Source: Siphonodentalium dalli (Eukaryota; Mollusca; Scaphopoda; Gadilida; Siphonodentaliidae). Taken from it: a stretch of DNA of 64,000 bases. This document shows positions 35,920-47,156 of the stretch, piece by piece. Both the position numbers and the translations under genes were made by a program. How positions within the stretch are numbered: the first letter of the stretch is position 1; each line of letters opens with the position of its first letter. Location: the NCBI GenBank assembly GCA_032622095.1, contig CP136061.1, forward strand, positions 231,132,944 to 231,196,943, in the 5' to 3' direction. The notes under the pieces were generated by a model. It ran no database searches and was not told the DNA's origin. It was given only the letters and a program-made list of their open reading frames with translations.

Positions 35920-37510
35920 TTCATATATTTTGAACCTGAAAATTGCACATTCTAACTCCAGACAAATACACACGACTACGGGCAATAGACCAGGACACAC
36001 CAGGCCGACCATGGTTGTTCTGCCTGGTGTGAGAAAATTTTTAAAACTAAACAAAAAAATCGCCAAATCCTAGCATCTAGACTGACCTCAAGCTTTCCTA
36101 TTGTTGGAAATTTCAAACCTCATACTCTCCCTTAGTTTGGAAAATTTCAGTCAACAATTTTAAACAAATGTAGTAAAATATTGTTTTCTTAAACTCATTA
36201 GCAGTTTTTTTGGTTCGGACCGGTGTGCGAAAATTTTGAAATGTGAACAAGAAAATCGCAAAAATCCTAGCATCAGACTAGTCTCAAGCATTCATAGAGT
36301 TGGAAATTTCCAACTGATGACAATTCCAGTGACAATTTTGACCAAATGTAGGACAATATTATTTTCTTAAATTAACTAGAAGTTTTTGACTGGCCACGGG
36401 GAGGGACCAGGACACAAGCTTTTCAAGTGTTGGAAATTTCCAACCTGGTACCCCCTTAGGTTGGAAAATTTCTAACTGATGGCCATTTCAGTCCAAAATT
36501 TTTACCAAAAGAAGGAAAATATGCAAATATTGGTCCAAAAACAATAAATTCCCCCCAATAAATTGTTTGAAAATCAAACTACAAGAACATTTTCAACCTA
36601 TTGTTGGTGTGAAATTTCCAACTAATGTTGTGTCACGTATGAAATTTCCAACTGTTGAAAATTTTGACCAAAGTTGGGGGTGAGACACCCCCCTCCCCCA
36701 CCCCCCAAAAAAACCGCCCTGTCGCCACGTCTCTGACTGTCGGCCCAGAAAATGATAACGCCGCAGATGAAGATGTCACCAAACGCCGATCATCTGTGCA
36801 GTAAATATGCGTATCACTTAAGCACACCGGTCACCCGCGTATCACCAACACGGTGATCGTACCACCGATCGGGATAATCCGTTCACGCATATCCCGTGCG
36901 ATAGAGGAAGGTATCGATATCTCAGAAGAACAATTAACCACATATTATGTAGATGTATAATCACTCGTTGATAGAAATTCTCTGGCCCATTTAAATCGTG
37001 ATTTTTCTAATGATTTGAAATGATTACTTGGAGAATTTTACAGTCTGCGGAAATAATTCTGATTAAATATTGATATAATCACAACCGTGTTCAATTGTCC
37101 ATGTCATCCTGAAGCTATTTGGAAAGATGTACATTACTTTGACAGGAAAAACTCCGTGTCGTGTGTTAGAATCATACAAAAACGCCAAATTATGGGTTTA
37201 AATAATTGTTGTCGATATCAACAAATCGGTGTAATTTCTTGTGAAAGTACCTATTGTCGCGGTTGAAGTGCCCACTGGTGCGGATATTTTGCAAACGTCC
37301 AAAGTGTTTTCCTGATCGAAAAGTCTTGTTGTTTCTCTTTCCGGGCAACATTTCAACAAAAACAACAACAAAAACAACAATATATTGATTACTAAATGGT
37401 GACAGAAGCTCCACACATTTGTTTGGCGCCTCCGAAAAACTATTTTGAACCTCAGGGGTTTTTCATTAAGAACAAAATAATTTTACAAGAATACGGCGTT
37501 CCAGACACAC

Positions 37511-37852
37511 GTGAATATAAAAACTGGCTCATGTCCATATAAATGTAAATCTCGCGGGAAAACGCTTACCGCTAAAGAGTACCCGCAACGTCATGCAAAA
37601 GCATGTGGTGGAAACTCTGGCTACTCATGCTCAGAATGTACACTGTGTTACTCTGATGCAAGCAGTTTAAGGGTTCACAGAATTGCCATACACAGTGGGA
37701 CCACATTCAGCTGTGAATGTGGCAGGGTTTACAAGGACAAAACTGGCCTTGCAAACCAGAGGCAGAAGACAAAGCATTTAGTGTCCACAATAAAGCAATG
37801 TCTTCCATATTCGTTTGTTGTAAAAACCTGGGTATTGGTTGCATACTACTAG
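37511..37852 (+). pseudogene. C2H2-type zinc-finger fragment (unit 1 copy)
   Basis: The open frame holds three finger-like modules: C-x3-C-x15-H-x4-C (from CPYKC), a canonical C-x2-C-x12-H-x4-H (CSEC to HRIAIH), and a third starting FSCECGRVY in which the first His position is Gln (NQRQKTKH). Such fingers bind nucleic acid. No start context, neighbouring domain or partner exon is seen. The near-identical unit 2 copy has a stop four codons in. I read it as a fragment of a gene or transposon rather than a working gene. Confidence 0.5.
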
Positions 37853-38050
37853 TACACTTATGTGTCAGGGGACGTGGCTGCTGGAGTTTCCACTTTGACA
37901 TTTCCAACTGCACCCATCCACAAACAACCAGACCAAATCCATAGAGTTTACATACCATTGCATGCATCATATCAACCTTGGTTGGAACTTTCCAAGTGGC
38001 ATTTAAACTCATCAACTGTTGGACATTGTCCAAAATAAGGTTGGAATATG

Positions 38051-39122
38051 TTCAAAGGCACGTGGGGCCTTAGTTGTCGAAAATGTTCATATTTGTTCCA
38101 ATCACCGTAAACAGAAAAACATAAAAACGCATACAGTTTCGTTCATATATACCATGACAATCGCGTAAACATCATGTTATCATAAAGATTTACTATATTT
38201 TACCTAAGCAAGAGCCTGATTGTGTTACAGAAGACAGCACAATGCTGCTGGCTAATCACACACAAATGGCATAAACGCTCTTTATTCGTTCCATATCAGG
38301 AATTCACCAACAAAGAACGCTCTTTATGTTTACCATCATAATATAAACAAACGCCAGAAAAGTAACTTTTTATGCTTTTGTTTACATAACAATGGTCAAA
38401 TATATGACAACTAGCAGGTTAGCCCGCCACTGGCGGCGTTGGTCAGAAACATTACATTTGTTTGGCTTTTCAACGAGTTAATTGTGCCTTTTTAATCAAG
38501 AGAAATTATGGTACCCGTCCCTAAAAGATTTAAGGTACATCGGGAGGAAAGAACTGACCCGATGAAAAATTGTTGAGCCCGACGTTGTCCGGGCTATTCA
38601 AAAACCAAATTTCAAGTCGATAGCTCCTCCCGTTTCCGAGATCTCGTCTGCGTATGCGCGAAGCTGGCGTCGCACGGGCTCGACGACCCGATAAAATTCG
38701 TATTCGGGGCAAGGTACATTCACATACCAAATTTCAAGTCGATAGCTCTACCCGTTTCCGAGTTCTCGTCTACGCATGCGCTGCACGGGCGTCGCACGGA
38801 CTCGCCAATACGACAACGACCACCGCCTGGTCAAACTACACACACGTACCAAGTTTCGTCCCGATCGGTCGAGAATCGTAGATTCGTATTAATGACAAAC
38901 ATACAGACAGACAGACAAACAGACAGAGGTCTTCAAAATATATATGAGATACGGAGTTCTCAAAATATATAGTATAGATAACATACTGTTTATGCGATAT
39001 TTCTTATTTGTATACGGACAAAGTCTGTCTACATTTTGTTGTTCTTTCTGTTTGTGACGGTTTTTGACGGGTGGAAATATTTTCACAGGATACCCACCGC
39101 CAAGGCCAACCGTACCTTTCAA
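38051..39122 (-). mobile_element. TTAA-type family II element (copy 4), split by a Helitron
   Basis: The ends AGGCACG and CGTACCT are bordered by TTCAA (38,051-38,055 and 39,118-39,122) instead of TTAA. The parts 38,056-38,410 and 38,979-39,117 align continuously with the copy at 10,617-11,116 reversed; the gap is exactly a Helitron. The element itself sits in another repeat that starts CAGGGGACGTGGC at about 37,867 and resumes after 39,122. Confidence 0.75.
38411..38978 (-). mobile_element. Non-autonomous Helitron inside the family II element (unit 1)
   Basis: On the minus strand it runs from TCTATACTATATATTTTGAG (38,978) to a hairpin (GCCGCCAGTGGCGGGC) followed by TAACCTGCTAG (38,411). It is inserted exactly between A and T; the uninterrupted site is seen in the family II copy at 10,617. 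This gives both ends and the empty site, the strongest Helitron evidence here. The inside holds one ~122-bp minisatellite unit containing GCGCGAAGCTGG and a CTGTCTGTTTGTC run. Confidence 0.85.
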
Positions 39123-41450
39123 CAGGTGGCCATTTCAGACCAAAATTATAAAATGAATATACTTTCGTTCTGGTGAAAACAACATATCCCCCTTAATTAC
39201 TGTTTGGAAAATCAAACAATGGAAACTATTTGAACCTATTATATACTTAGTGTAACGTTTCCATCTAACGTTGTGTCGTGAATATAATTTCCGATTGTTA
39301 AAAAAAAATACCAAAGCACCCCATGTCGACACGCTCATGTATGGAGCATTACCGGGGAGAAGTTGGTTATCATTATGGGCAAAATATTCATTGATAACTG
39401 TTTATTATGGAACATTGGTTAAGGGATTTGAGTGTCTACTCCGCCAAAGTTTGCCAAAATGGCCAATAGTTGGAAATGTCATGCATGCCTGCATGCCACT
39501 TTACTTGGACATTGTACATTAATCGATTTGTGTGAGATATTTTTTGGACTGAAATGTCAATTATTTGAAATGGCCAACCATATGGGTGTAACGTAACCCG
39601 GACATATGGGTTGTATCCACACGCCATCTTATAATGTGGCATGCACATTCTGCATACTAACTTTCACATATGCTGTCACATAAGTGTATAGTATACTTTT
39701 TCACAACTGTCTTACTCATGTTCAAAATTGTAAATAATCTTGTTGTAAATACTCTTCTCCAGAAATGGAGGTATATTGAAATAAATATATCAAAAAATAT
39801 ATATAAATATATCGATGTGGTTGATCTGATAACACACGCTGGATCCGAGCTGAGAATTTCTGGAGTCCTGAGGCTCTGGTGTTGTTGTTGTTGTTGTTGT
39901 AGATGGTGGTTGTGGTGCCTTGTTGGTTATCACCATTATTGTTGATCACTGTGGTGTTGATCGTATTTGCTGAGCCGTCTTCGGTATATCGGTGGTGGTA
40001 TAGCTATGGTCATTACACATACGGATATTTATCTTTTCTGAAATGTAGCTAGATGGTATTCGCGCAGCGTTATCCTGTCGTCCATGGACACAAATATTTC
40101 ACTATTACTTTGTGAATTTGCATATGGTCATAATCCAAGATGTGTTATACGCTGGTATCCGTTGTGTCCTGTTGTGTGATCTAATGCCAATTTTACATAC
40201 TCTATAGTTCTTCATGTTGATGGTATTTGATGGCGTGCACATGATGACCGTAACCCCCAAAAAACAATCAAATTCATCCTGCAATCTACATCATATAATC
40301 TGTCACCACATTCAGGGGTGATAGGAAGACAGTCAGTCATGACTATATCACCCCTAACAATATACATGTATAGTCTATTAATATTATATTTAATTGTAAT
40401 TGTACTTTCCATGTGTGTATATTGTAAATAAAATTATCCTATCCTATCCTATCCTGCCACTATAGATGTTAAAAAAGAGTCGACAAAAGGTGACACCAGA
40501 ACGGTCTCTGGACATGATCTGCCATCTCTTTTCTGTGGGGAAAAAATGGAAAAAATAACGTTAACTTGCATACAATATAATCCTGGAACTAATACATGTT
40601 TTAAAAAGACGGCCAGATGGGACAAATCGTTTGAAAACCCATCAGTTCCGTCAAATTTCATAGGCCGTTGTATGGCATGATATAATCCAGGGTTATATTA
40701 TGTCCGACGTGTCTTGAATTCAAGAAAACTTTCCAATTTTGGGAAACACCGAGTCAGTTGGTACTCAAAACGTATTGCTCACCACAACAACGGGTACTTG
40801 TCACCGAGTTGTTGGTACAAATTTTTTACAATCGACGTTTTTTGAAAAGGCTGTTTTCTGACAATTATGCATCAGGTGAAGCTGCTAACACCATGTATTG
40901 TCCACGACACGTCTTGTCAAGTTGGCATGTCATCTCCGTCGTGAATACTCATGATCACTACGTGTCACGTACGATTCATATCAGACGGATCCTACCCTTT
41001 TATGTACATAGATATGTATTATGCTGCGTCAACACCCCCGTGTACGTGGTATCGCCAAAACCGAGGGTATCGCCAAAACCGAGAAAATGGGAAAGTCATT
41101 TTCACGTATATGATATGGGGATATGTTTGTTTCTCATCGTAAAACAGACAACGAACAACGCATGTGTATGTCCATATGAAGCAGGAATATTTATCCACCG
41201 CTGTCAATCAGTTTTCCCAGATCAAACCATTTAATATTTTTTGGCGATTTTGTTCAATAGTGTTTTTGCTTTTGCTCACTCAAATTTTCGACAACATCCA
41301 CCCACTAGTATATATTTCCTGGACTTCCACGCTGCCAAAACAAATGCCGGTATATAGCTGAATCTGTCAATGAAGCATAGGATCGAACAGAATGTTAAAA
41401 ATCAGTGTCGTTCTCAATATCCGCGCGATATATGGATGGACCACTGTCGG

Positions 41451-43842
41451 CAGGGACGTGGCTAGAGGGTCTCCGTTGGGGGGGTGTCCACCTTGATAAT
41501 TCCAACTGCACCCCCCCCCCCCCCCCTTGAATCAAACCGGAGACAAGGTTTTGCATTATCTATTGCCAATGACCGGTCGTAGCAGACCACTTCTTAGTTT
41601 TCCTTCATTTTTTGGGAACGAATGGTTTTTACCATATGGTGAAAGACTGTCATGGCATTGGAAGAGACACCGTGAAACGAGTTGTGCATAAGGTGGCACC
41701 ACTCGTAGTGGATTTAGCACCGGATGTTATTCGCTGGCCAAGGAACCCAGTTCAAATTGCAGAGAACTTTTTCGACATCAGCGGTATTCCGGGAGTGTGT
41801 GGATTGGTAGACGGTTCACACATCAGAGTTATCCCCCCTGCTGTCGACGAACGGAGTTATGTGAATAGGCACCATGTCCATTCCATTAACTGTGCAATTG
41901 TTTGTGGTCCAGACCTGTACATTTATTTCGCCAGTACACGCTTACCTGGCAGTGTGCATGATTCCCGTGTTCACTATCGTTTATCGCTTGGCCACACACG
42001 ACGTTGTGAATTTTACGGGTGGAGGAAAGACCATGCAGAGGCTTGATTTCACCGAGAAATCGTCCCACTGCGTGTAGAAACCACCGACCCCCGGAAAGCA
42101 ACTGACAAACTTGCCCAGATACACGATTCCGGTCACCCTCCATATGACGGGGTTGGACCAGCTTCGTCAGCGATGGACGGCCTGTGACGGTGTAATTCAC
42201 CTGGCACTACCGACTGGACCCCGGGGCCCCCGCACCACTCCTATAACCGAGACCATTAGCACGTCCCTGTTTCGATACACCCCCTCCCGATAAAATGGAG
42301 CCACGTTACTGCCTCGATGTGTTATGATAAGAGTAGCGGATCAGTTTGAAATAATAGGATGGTCACAATATATATAATGCTATACCATCAAAATAATATT
42401 TTATTTTCACAAACTGAAAGATTGTAAATTTGTAATTTGTAAAAACAATGATACCAAATTGTTTGTAGTACTCGTTATTACACTGACTTGTACTTACAAA
42501 CACACACTACGAAAGAACCGTTTAATTGTTAACTTGCGCAGACAAGTGGTCATCAACTTAGCAATCCGTGAACCGATTGGATAGCTCTGAGAAGCGATCA
42601 CCTCTCAACTTATGATTGGTTATTTCTTTTGTAACTTTGGCCCGCCGTGATTCAATATATTGTGAATCGCTCACAAGCAAAGGTTTGTCCGTAAGCAATC
42701 TACAATAATCAGCAGTAGATCTTTGTAAAATTTGCGAGATTTTGTTAGCTCATCGTTTCATAGTACCGGCGTTAGTGATAATCACAATATGATAGCACGC
42801 ATTGTAACTTCCCCATATAAATTGTTGTCAGTTATTTTAGCTCTATATGCATGTCCGTCTAATTTGAACTGGTATTCAGATAACACTGATAACAGGTGCA
42901 TGGGAGCAGAGTGGGGAGTTAGTTTTTTCTAAGTTTTACAGCTGCCTTTTAGGGTTTCACCTCTCGTCCAGTCTAAGGTATTACAATAATACGGCTAAAT
43001 TTTCCCTGTACTATGAAACCACTGTGATAGTTAACACAAATTTGTAATTACAAATTAATAAATACAATTTGTATTTACAGGTAAAAAATTGTTCATAGTA
43101 TTGACCCCAGGCCGACCATGGTTGTTCTGCCTGGTGTGAGAAAATTTTTAAAACTAAACAAAAAAATCGCCAAATCCTAGCATCTAGACTGACCTCAAGC
43201 TTTCCTATTGTTGGAAATTTCAAACCTCATACTCTCCCTTAGTTTGGAAAATTTCAGTCAACAATTTTAAACAAATGTAGTAAAATATTGTTTTCTTAAA
43301 CTCATTAGCAGTTTTTTTGGTTCGGACCGGTGTGCGAAAATTTTGAAATGTGAACAAGAAAATCGCAAAAATCCTAGCATCAGACTAGTCTCAAGCATTC
43401 ATAGAGTTGGAAATTTCCAACTGATGACAATTCCAGTGACAATTTTGACCAAATGTAGGACAATATTATTTTCTTAAATTAACTAGAAGTTTTTGACTGG
43501 CCACGGGGAGGGACCAGGACACAAGCTTTCCAAGTGTTGGAAATTTCCAACCTGGTACCCCCTTAGGTTGGAAAATTTCTAACTGATGGCCATTTCAGTC
43601 CAAAATTTTTACCAAAAGAAGGAAAATATGCAAATATTGGTCCAAAAACAATAAATTCCCCCCAATAAATTGTTTGAAAATCAAACTACAAGAACATTTT
43701 CAACCTATTGTTGGTGTGAAATTTCCAACTAATGTTGTGTCACGTATGAAATTTCCAACTGTTGAAAATTTTGACCAAAGTTGGGGGTGAGACACCCCCC
43801 TCCCCCACCCCCCAAAAAAACCGCCCTGTCGCCACGTCTCTG
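41451..43842. mobile_element. hAT-family insertion in unit 2, interior carrying a Harbinger transposase fragment
   Basis: Same site, target duplication ACTGTCGG (41,443-41,450 and 43,843-43,850) and termini as the element at 33,498-36,735. Its interior from about 41,556 to 43,107 is unrelated to that of unit 1. A poly-C tract of variable length precedes the left breakpoint. Confidence 0.75.
41582..42046 (+). pseudogene. PIF/Harbinger (HARBI1-like) transposase fragment
   Basis: The frame reads FLHFLGTNGFYHMVKD, GIGRDTVKRVVHKV, then GIPGVCGLVDGSHIRV, YVNRHHVHSIN and GSVHDSRVHY. These are the N-terminal helices and the first two catalytic aspartates (in VDGSH and HDSRV) of the Harbinger DDE nuclease, which cuts at 3-bp targets. 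The frame then stops in YGWRKDHAEA before the third acidic residue. The downstream sequence to 42,293 is open but not recognisable as the rest. It is therefore broken at the 3' end. No Myb-like partner ORF was seen. Confidence 0.85.
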
Positions 43843-44630
43843 ACTGTCGGCCCAGAAAAATGTTAACGCCGCAGATGAAGATGTCACCAAACGCCGATCA
43901 TCTGTGCAGTAAATATGCGTATCACTTAAGCACACCGGTCACCCGCGTATCACCAACACGGTGATCGTACCACCGATCGGGATAATCCGTTCACGCATAT
44001 CCCGTGCGATAGAGGAAGGTATCGATATCTCAGAAGAACAATTAACCACATATTATGTAGATGTATAATCACTCGTTGATAGAAATTCTCTGGCCCATTT
44101 AAATCGTGATTTTTCTAATGATTTGAAATGATTACTTGGAGAATTTTACAGTCTGCGGAAATAATTCTGATTAAATATTGATATAATCACAACCGTGTTC
44201 AATTGTCCATGTCATCCTGAAGCTATTTGGAAAGATGTACATTACTTTGACAGGAAAAACTCCGTGTCGTGTGTTAGAATCATACAAAAACGCCAAATTA
44301 TGGGTTTAAATAATTGTTGTCGATATCAACAAATCGGTGTAATTTCTTGTGAAAGTACCTATTGTCGCGGTTGAAGTGCCCACTGGTGCGGATATTTTGC
44401 AAACGTCCAAAGTGTTTTCCTGATCGAAAAGTCTTGTTGTTTCTCTTTCCGGGCAACACTTCAACAAAAACAACAACAAAAACAACAATATATTGATTAC
44501 TAAATGGTGACAGAAGCTCCACACATTTGTTTGGCGCCTCCGAAAAACTATTTTGAACCTCAGGGGTTTTTCATTAAGAACAAAATAATTTTACAAGAAT
44601 ACGGCGTTCCAGACACACGTGAATATATAA

Positions 44631-44960
44631 ACTGGCTCATGTCCATATAAATGTAAATCTCGCGGGAAAACGCTTACCGCTAAAGAGTACCCGCAACGTC
44701 ATGCAAAAGCATGTGGTGGAAACTCTGGCTACTCATGCTCAGAATGTACACTGTGTTACTCTGATGCAAGCAGTTTAAGGGTTCACAGAATTGCCATACA
44801 CAGTGGGACCACATTCAGCTGTGAATGTGGCAGGGTTTACAAGGACAAAACTGGCCTTGCGAACCAGAGGCAGAAGACAAAGCATTTAGTGTCCACAATA
44901 AAGCAATGTCTTCCATATTCGTTTGTTGTAAAAACCTGGGTATTGGTTGCATACTACTAG
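44631..44960 (+). pseudogene. Zinc-finger fragment (unit 2 copy), with an early stop
   Basis: Same three finger modules as 37,511-37,852. One inserted or changed base makes codon four TAA (44,628-44,630) where unit 1 has AAA. All finger residues downstream are kept. The stop supports loss of function in at least this copy. Confidence 0.5.
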
Positions 44961-45518
44961 TACACTTATGTGTCAGGGGACGTGGCTGCTGGAGTTTCCA
45001 CTTTGACATTTCCAACTGCACCCATCCACAAACAACCAGACCAAATCCATAGAGTTTACATACCATTGCATGCATCATATCAACCTTGGTTGGAACTTTC
45101 CAAGTGGCATTTAAACTCATCAACTGTTGGACATTGTCCAAACTAAGGTTGGAATATGTTCAAAGGCACGTGGGGCCTTAGTTGTCGAAAATGTTCATAT
45201 TTGTTCCAATCACCGTAAACAGAAAAACATAAAAACGCATACAGTTTCGTTCATATATACCATGACAATCGCGTAAACAGCATGTTATCATAAAGATTTA
45301 CTATATTTTACCTAAGCAAGAGCCTGATTGTGTTACAGAAGACAGCACAATGCTGCTGGCTAATCACACACAAATGGCATAAACGCTCTTTATTCGTTCC
45401 ATATCAGGAATTCACCAACAAAGAACGCTCTTTATGTTTACCATCATAATATAAACAAACGCCAGAAAAGTAACTTTTTATGCTTTTGTTTACATAACAA
45501 TGGTCAAATATATGACAA

Positions 45519-46443
45519 CTAGCAGGTTAGCCCGCCACTGGCGGCGTTGGTCAGAAACATTACATTTGTTTGGCTTTTCAACGAGTTAATTGTGCCTTTT
45601 TAATCAAGAGAAATTATGGTACCCGTCCCTAAAAGATTTAAGGTACATCGGGAGGAAAGAACTGACCCGATGAAAAATTGTTGAGCCCGACGTTGTCCGG
45701 GCTATTCAAAAACAAAATTTCAAGTCGATAGCTCCACCCGTTTCCGAGATCTGGTCTGCGCATGCGCGAAGCTGGCGTCGCACGGGCTCGGCGATCCGAT
45801 AAAATTCGTATCCAGGACAAGATACATTCACATACCAAATTTCAAGTCGATAGCTCCACCCGTTTCCGAGATCTCGTCTGCGCATGCGCTGCACGGGCGT
45901 CACACGGGCTCGCCAATACGACAACGACGACCACCTGGTCAAACTACACTCACGTACCAAGTTTCGTCCCGATCGGTCGAGGTGTTGTATTTTATGCAAA
46001 AGACGAAATTGTGAGTGTTGGTTTGTAACCGAGATTTATGAGAAGCATTATGCCTATATCCACACTAACTACCCCCCCCCCACTAAGCCCTGACCTAAGT
46101 GTCATACACACTATAACAATGATGTTGTAAGAGTACTATGGCATCCAATAAATCTCCCCGCATAGGAAACCACTCAAAAGTATTGTTCCCGTATATCTCT
46201 CTGCAGATGCTAATAACGTTGAATGGTAAACAGAAGCTCTTTATAGCGATGCATCAAAAACCAACGCTCATTAAATTATCACTTGATTAACCACCGCAGT
46301 GCCGTTTTTGTGACTGAGATTGGAGAACGGGTGCTCTGAGCTTCTCCAACACGCGACGCCGACGGTGTCCGTGGGTTTTTACACTTATACACGAAATTTG
46401 AGCTCAATCTGTCCACGCGTTTTCGATTCCATGAAGTACACAT

Positions 46444-46506
<63 letters not shown>

Positions 46507-47156
46507 CTAGCCGATGAGCCCGACGTTGTCCGGGCTATTCAAAAACAAAGTCGATAGCTCCACCCGTTTCCGAGATCTGGTCTGCGCATGCGCGAAGCTG
46601 GCGTCGCACGGGCTCGGCGACCCGATAAAATTCGTATCCGGGGCAAGATACATTCACACACCAAATTTCAAGTCGATAGCTCCACCCGTTTCCGAGATCT
46701 CGTCTGCGCATGCGCGAAGCTGGCGTAGCACGGGCTCGACTACCCGATAAAATTCGTATACGGGGCAAGGTACATTCACATACCAAATTTCAAGTCGATA
46801 GCTCCTCCCGTTTCCGAGATCTCGTCTGCGCATGCGCGAAGCTGGCGTCGCACGGGCTCGGCGACCCGATAAAATTCGTATTCGGGGCAAGGTACATTCA
46901 CATACCAAATTTCAAGTCGATAGCTCTACCCGTTTCCGAGTTCTCGTCTACGCATGCGCTGCACGGGCGTCGCACGGGCTCGCCAATACGACAATGACCA
47001 CCGCCTGGTCAAACTACACACACGTACCAAGTTTCGTCCCGATCGGTCGAGAATCGTAGATTCGTATTAATGACAAACATACAGACAGACAGACAAACAG
47101 ACAGAGGTCTTCAAAATATATATGAGATACGGAGTTCTCAAAATATATAGTATAGA
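45519..47156 (-). mobile_element. Composite Helitron block (unit 2)
   Basis: It has the same outer ends as the unit 1 Helitron (TCTATACTATATATTTTGAG at 47,156 and CTAG at 45,519). Inside, reading upward: a minisatellite with GCGCGAAGCTGG at 45,763, unrelated text (46,000-46,200), a piece resembling the 5' part of the Helitron at 6,700 (about 46,200-46,445), a (CA)n(TA)n tract (46,442-46,502), then a second CTAG-type 3' terminus at 46,507. The stretch 46,507-47,156 is probably one Helitron by itself. Confidence 0.65.
46540..46930. repeat. 122-bp minisatellite inside the Helitron
   Basis: GCGCGAAGCTGG recurs at 46,589, 46,711 and 46,833, an exact 122-bp period, with shared phrases TTTCAAGTCGATAGCTC, CCCGTTTCCGAGATCT and GATAAAATTCGTAT. 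Unit 1 has a single copy (38,656). Open frames on both strands here are repeat artefacts. Confidence 0.85.

Larger units (their letters stand above)
33498..36735. mobile_element. hAT-family insertion in unit 1, interior carrying LINE fragments
   Basis: ACTGTCGG flanks both ends (33,490-33,497 and 36,736-36,743), an 8-bp target duplication. The left end is CAGGGACGTGGCTAG; the right end reverse-complemented is CAGAGACGTGGCGAC. These are hAT-like CAGRG termini. The first ~100 bp and last ~735 bp match the unit 2 copy, while 33,601-36,000 is unique to this copy and includes two LINE pieces and poly-C tracts. No hAT transposase is visible. Confidence 0.75.
32865..40900 (+). repeat. Unit 1 of an ~8 kb tandem duplication
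   Basis: CCACGACACGTCTTGTCAAG starts unit 1 at about 32,865 and unit 2 at about 40,901. CAACACCATGTATTG-like text ends unit 1 at 40,900, and the same text ends unit 2 at about 49,074. Outside the exchanged interior of the hAT insertion the two units differ only by rare substitutions and small indels: a (TTG)n run shorter by one unit here, 8 extra bases at about 39,484, and an ~80-bp segment near 32,930 absent from unit 2. Confidence 0.85.

Noticed and set aside
37190-37416. Small frames with a hydrophobic start (MWSFCHHLVINILLFLLLF), also in unit 2
   Set aside because: The hydrophobic run comes from an (AAC)n-rich low-complexity tract; two frames overlap and neither has a domain. Conservation in unit 2 only reflects the duplication.
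45700-46950. Direct repeats of regular 122-bp spacing considered as a CRISPR-like array
   Set aside because: There are no unique spacers between conserved repeats; the whole unit repeats, as in a minisatellite, and the setting is eukaryotic.
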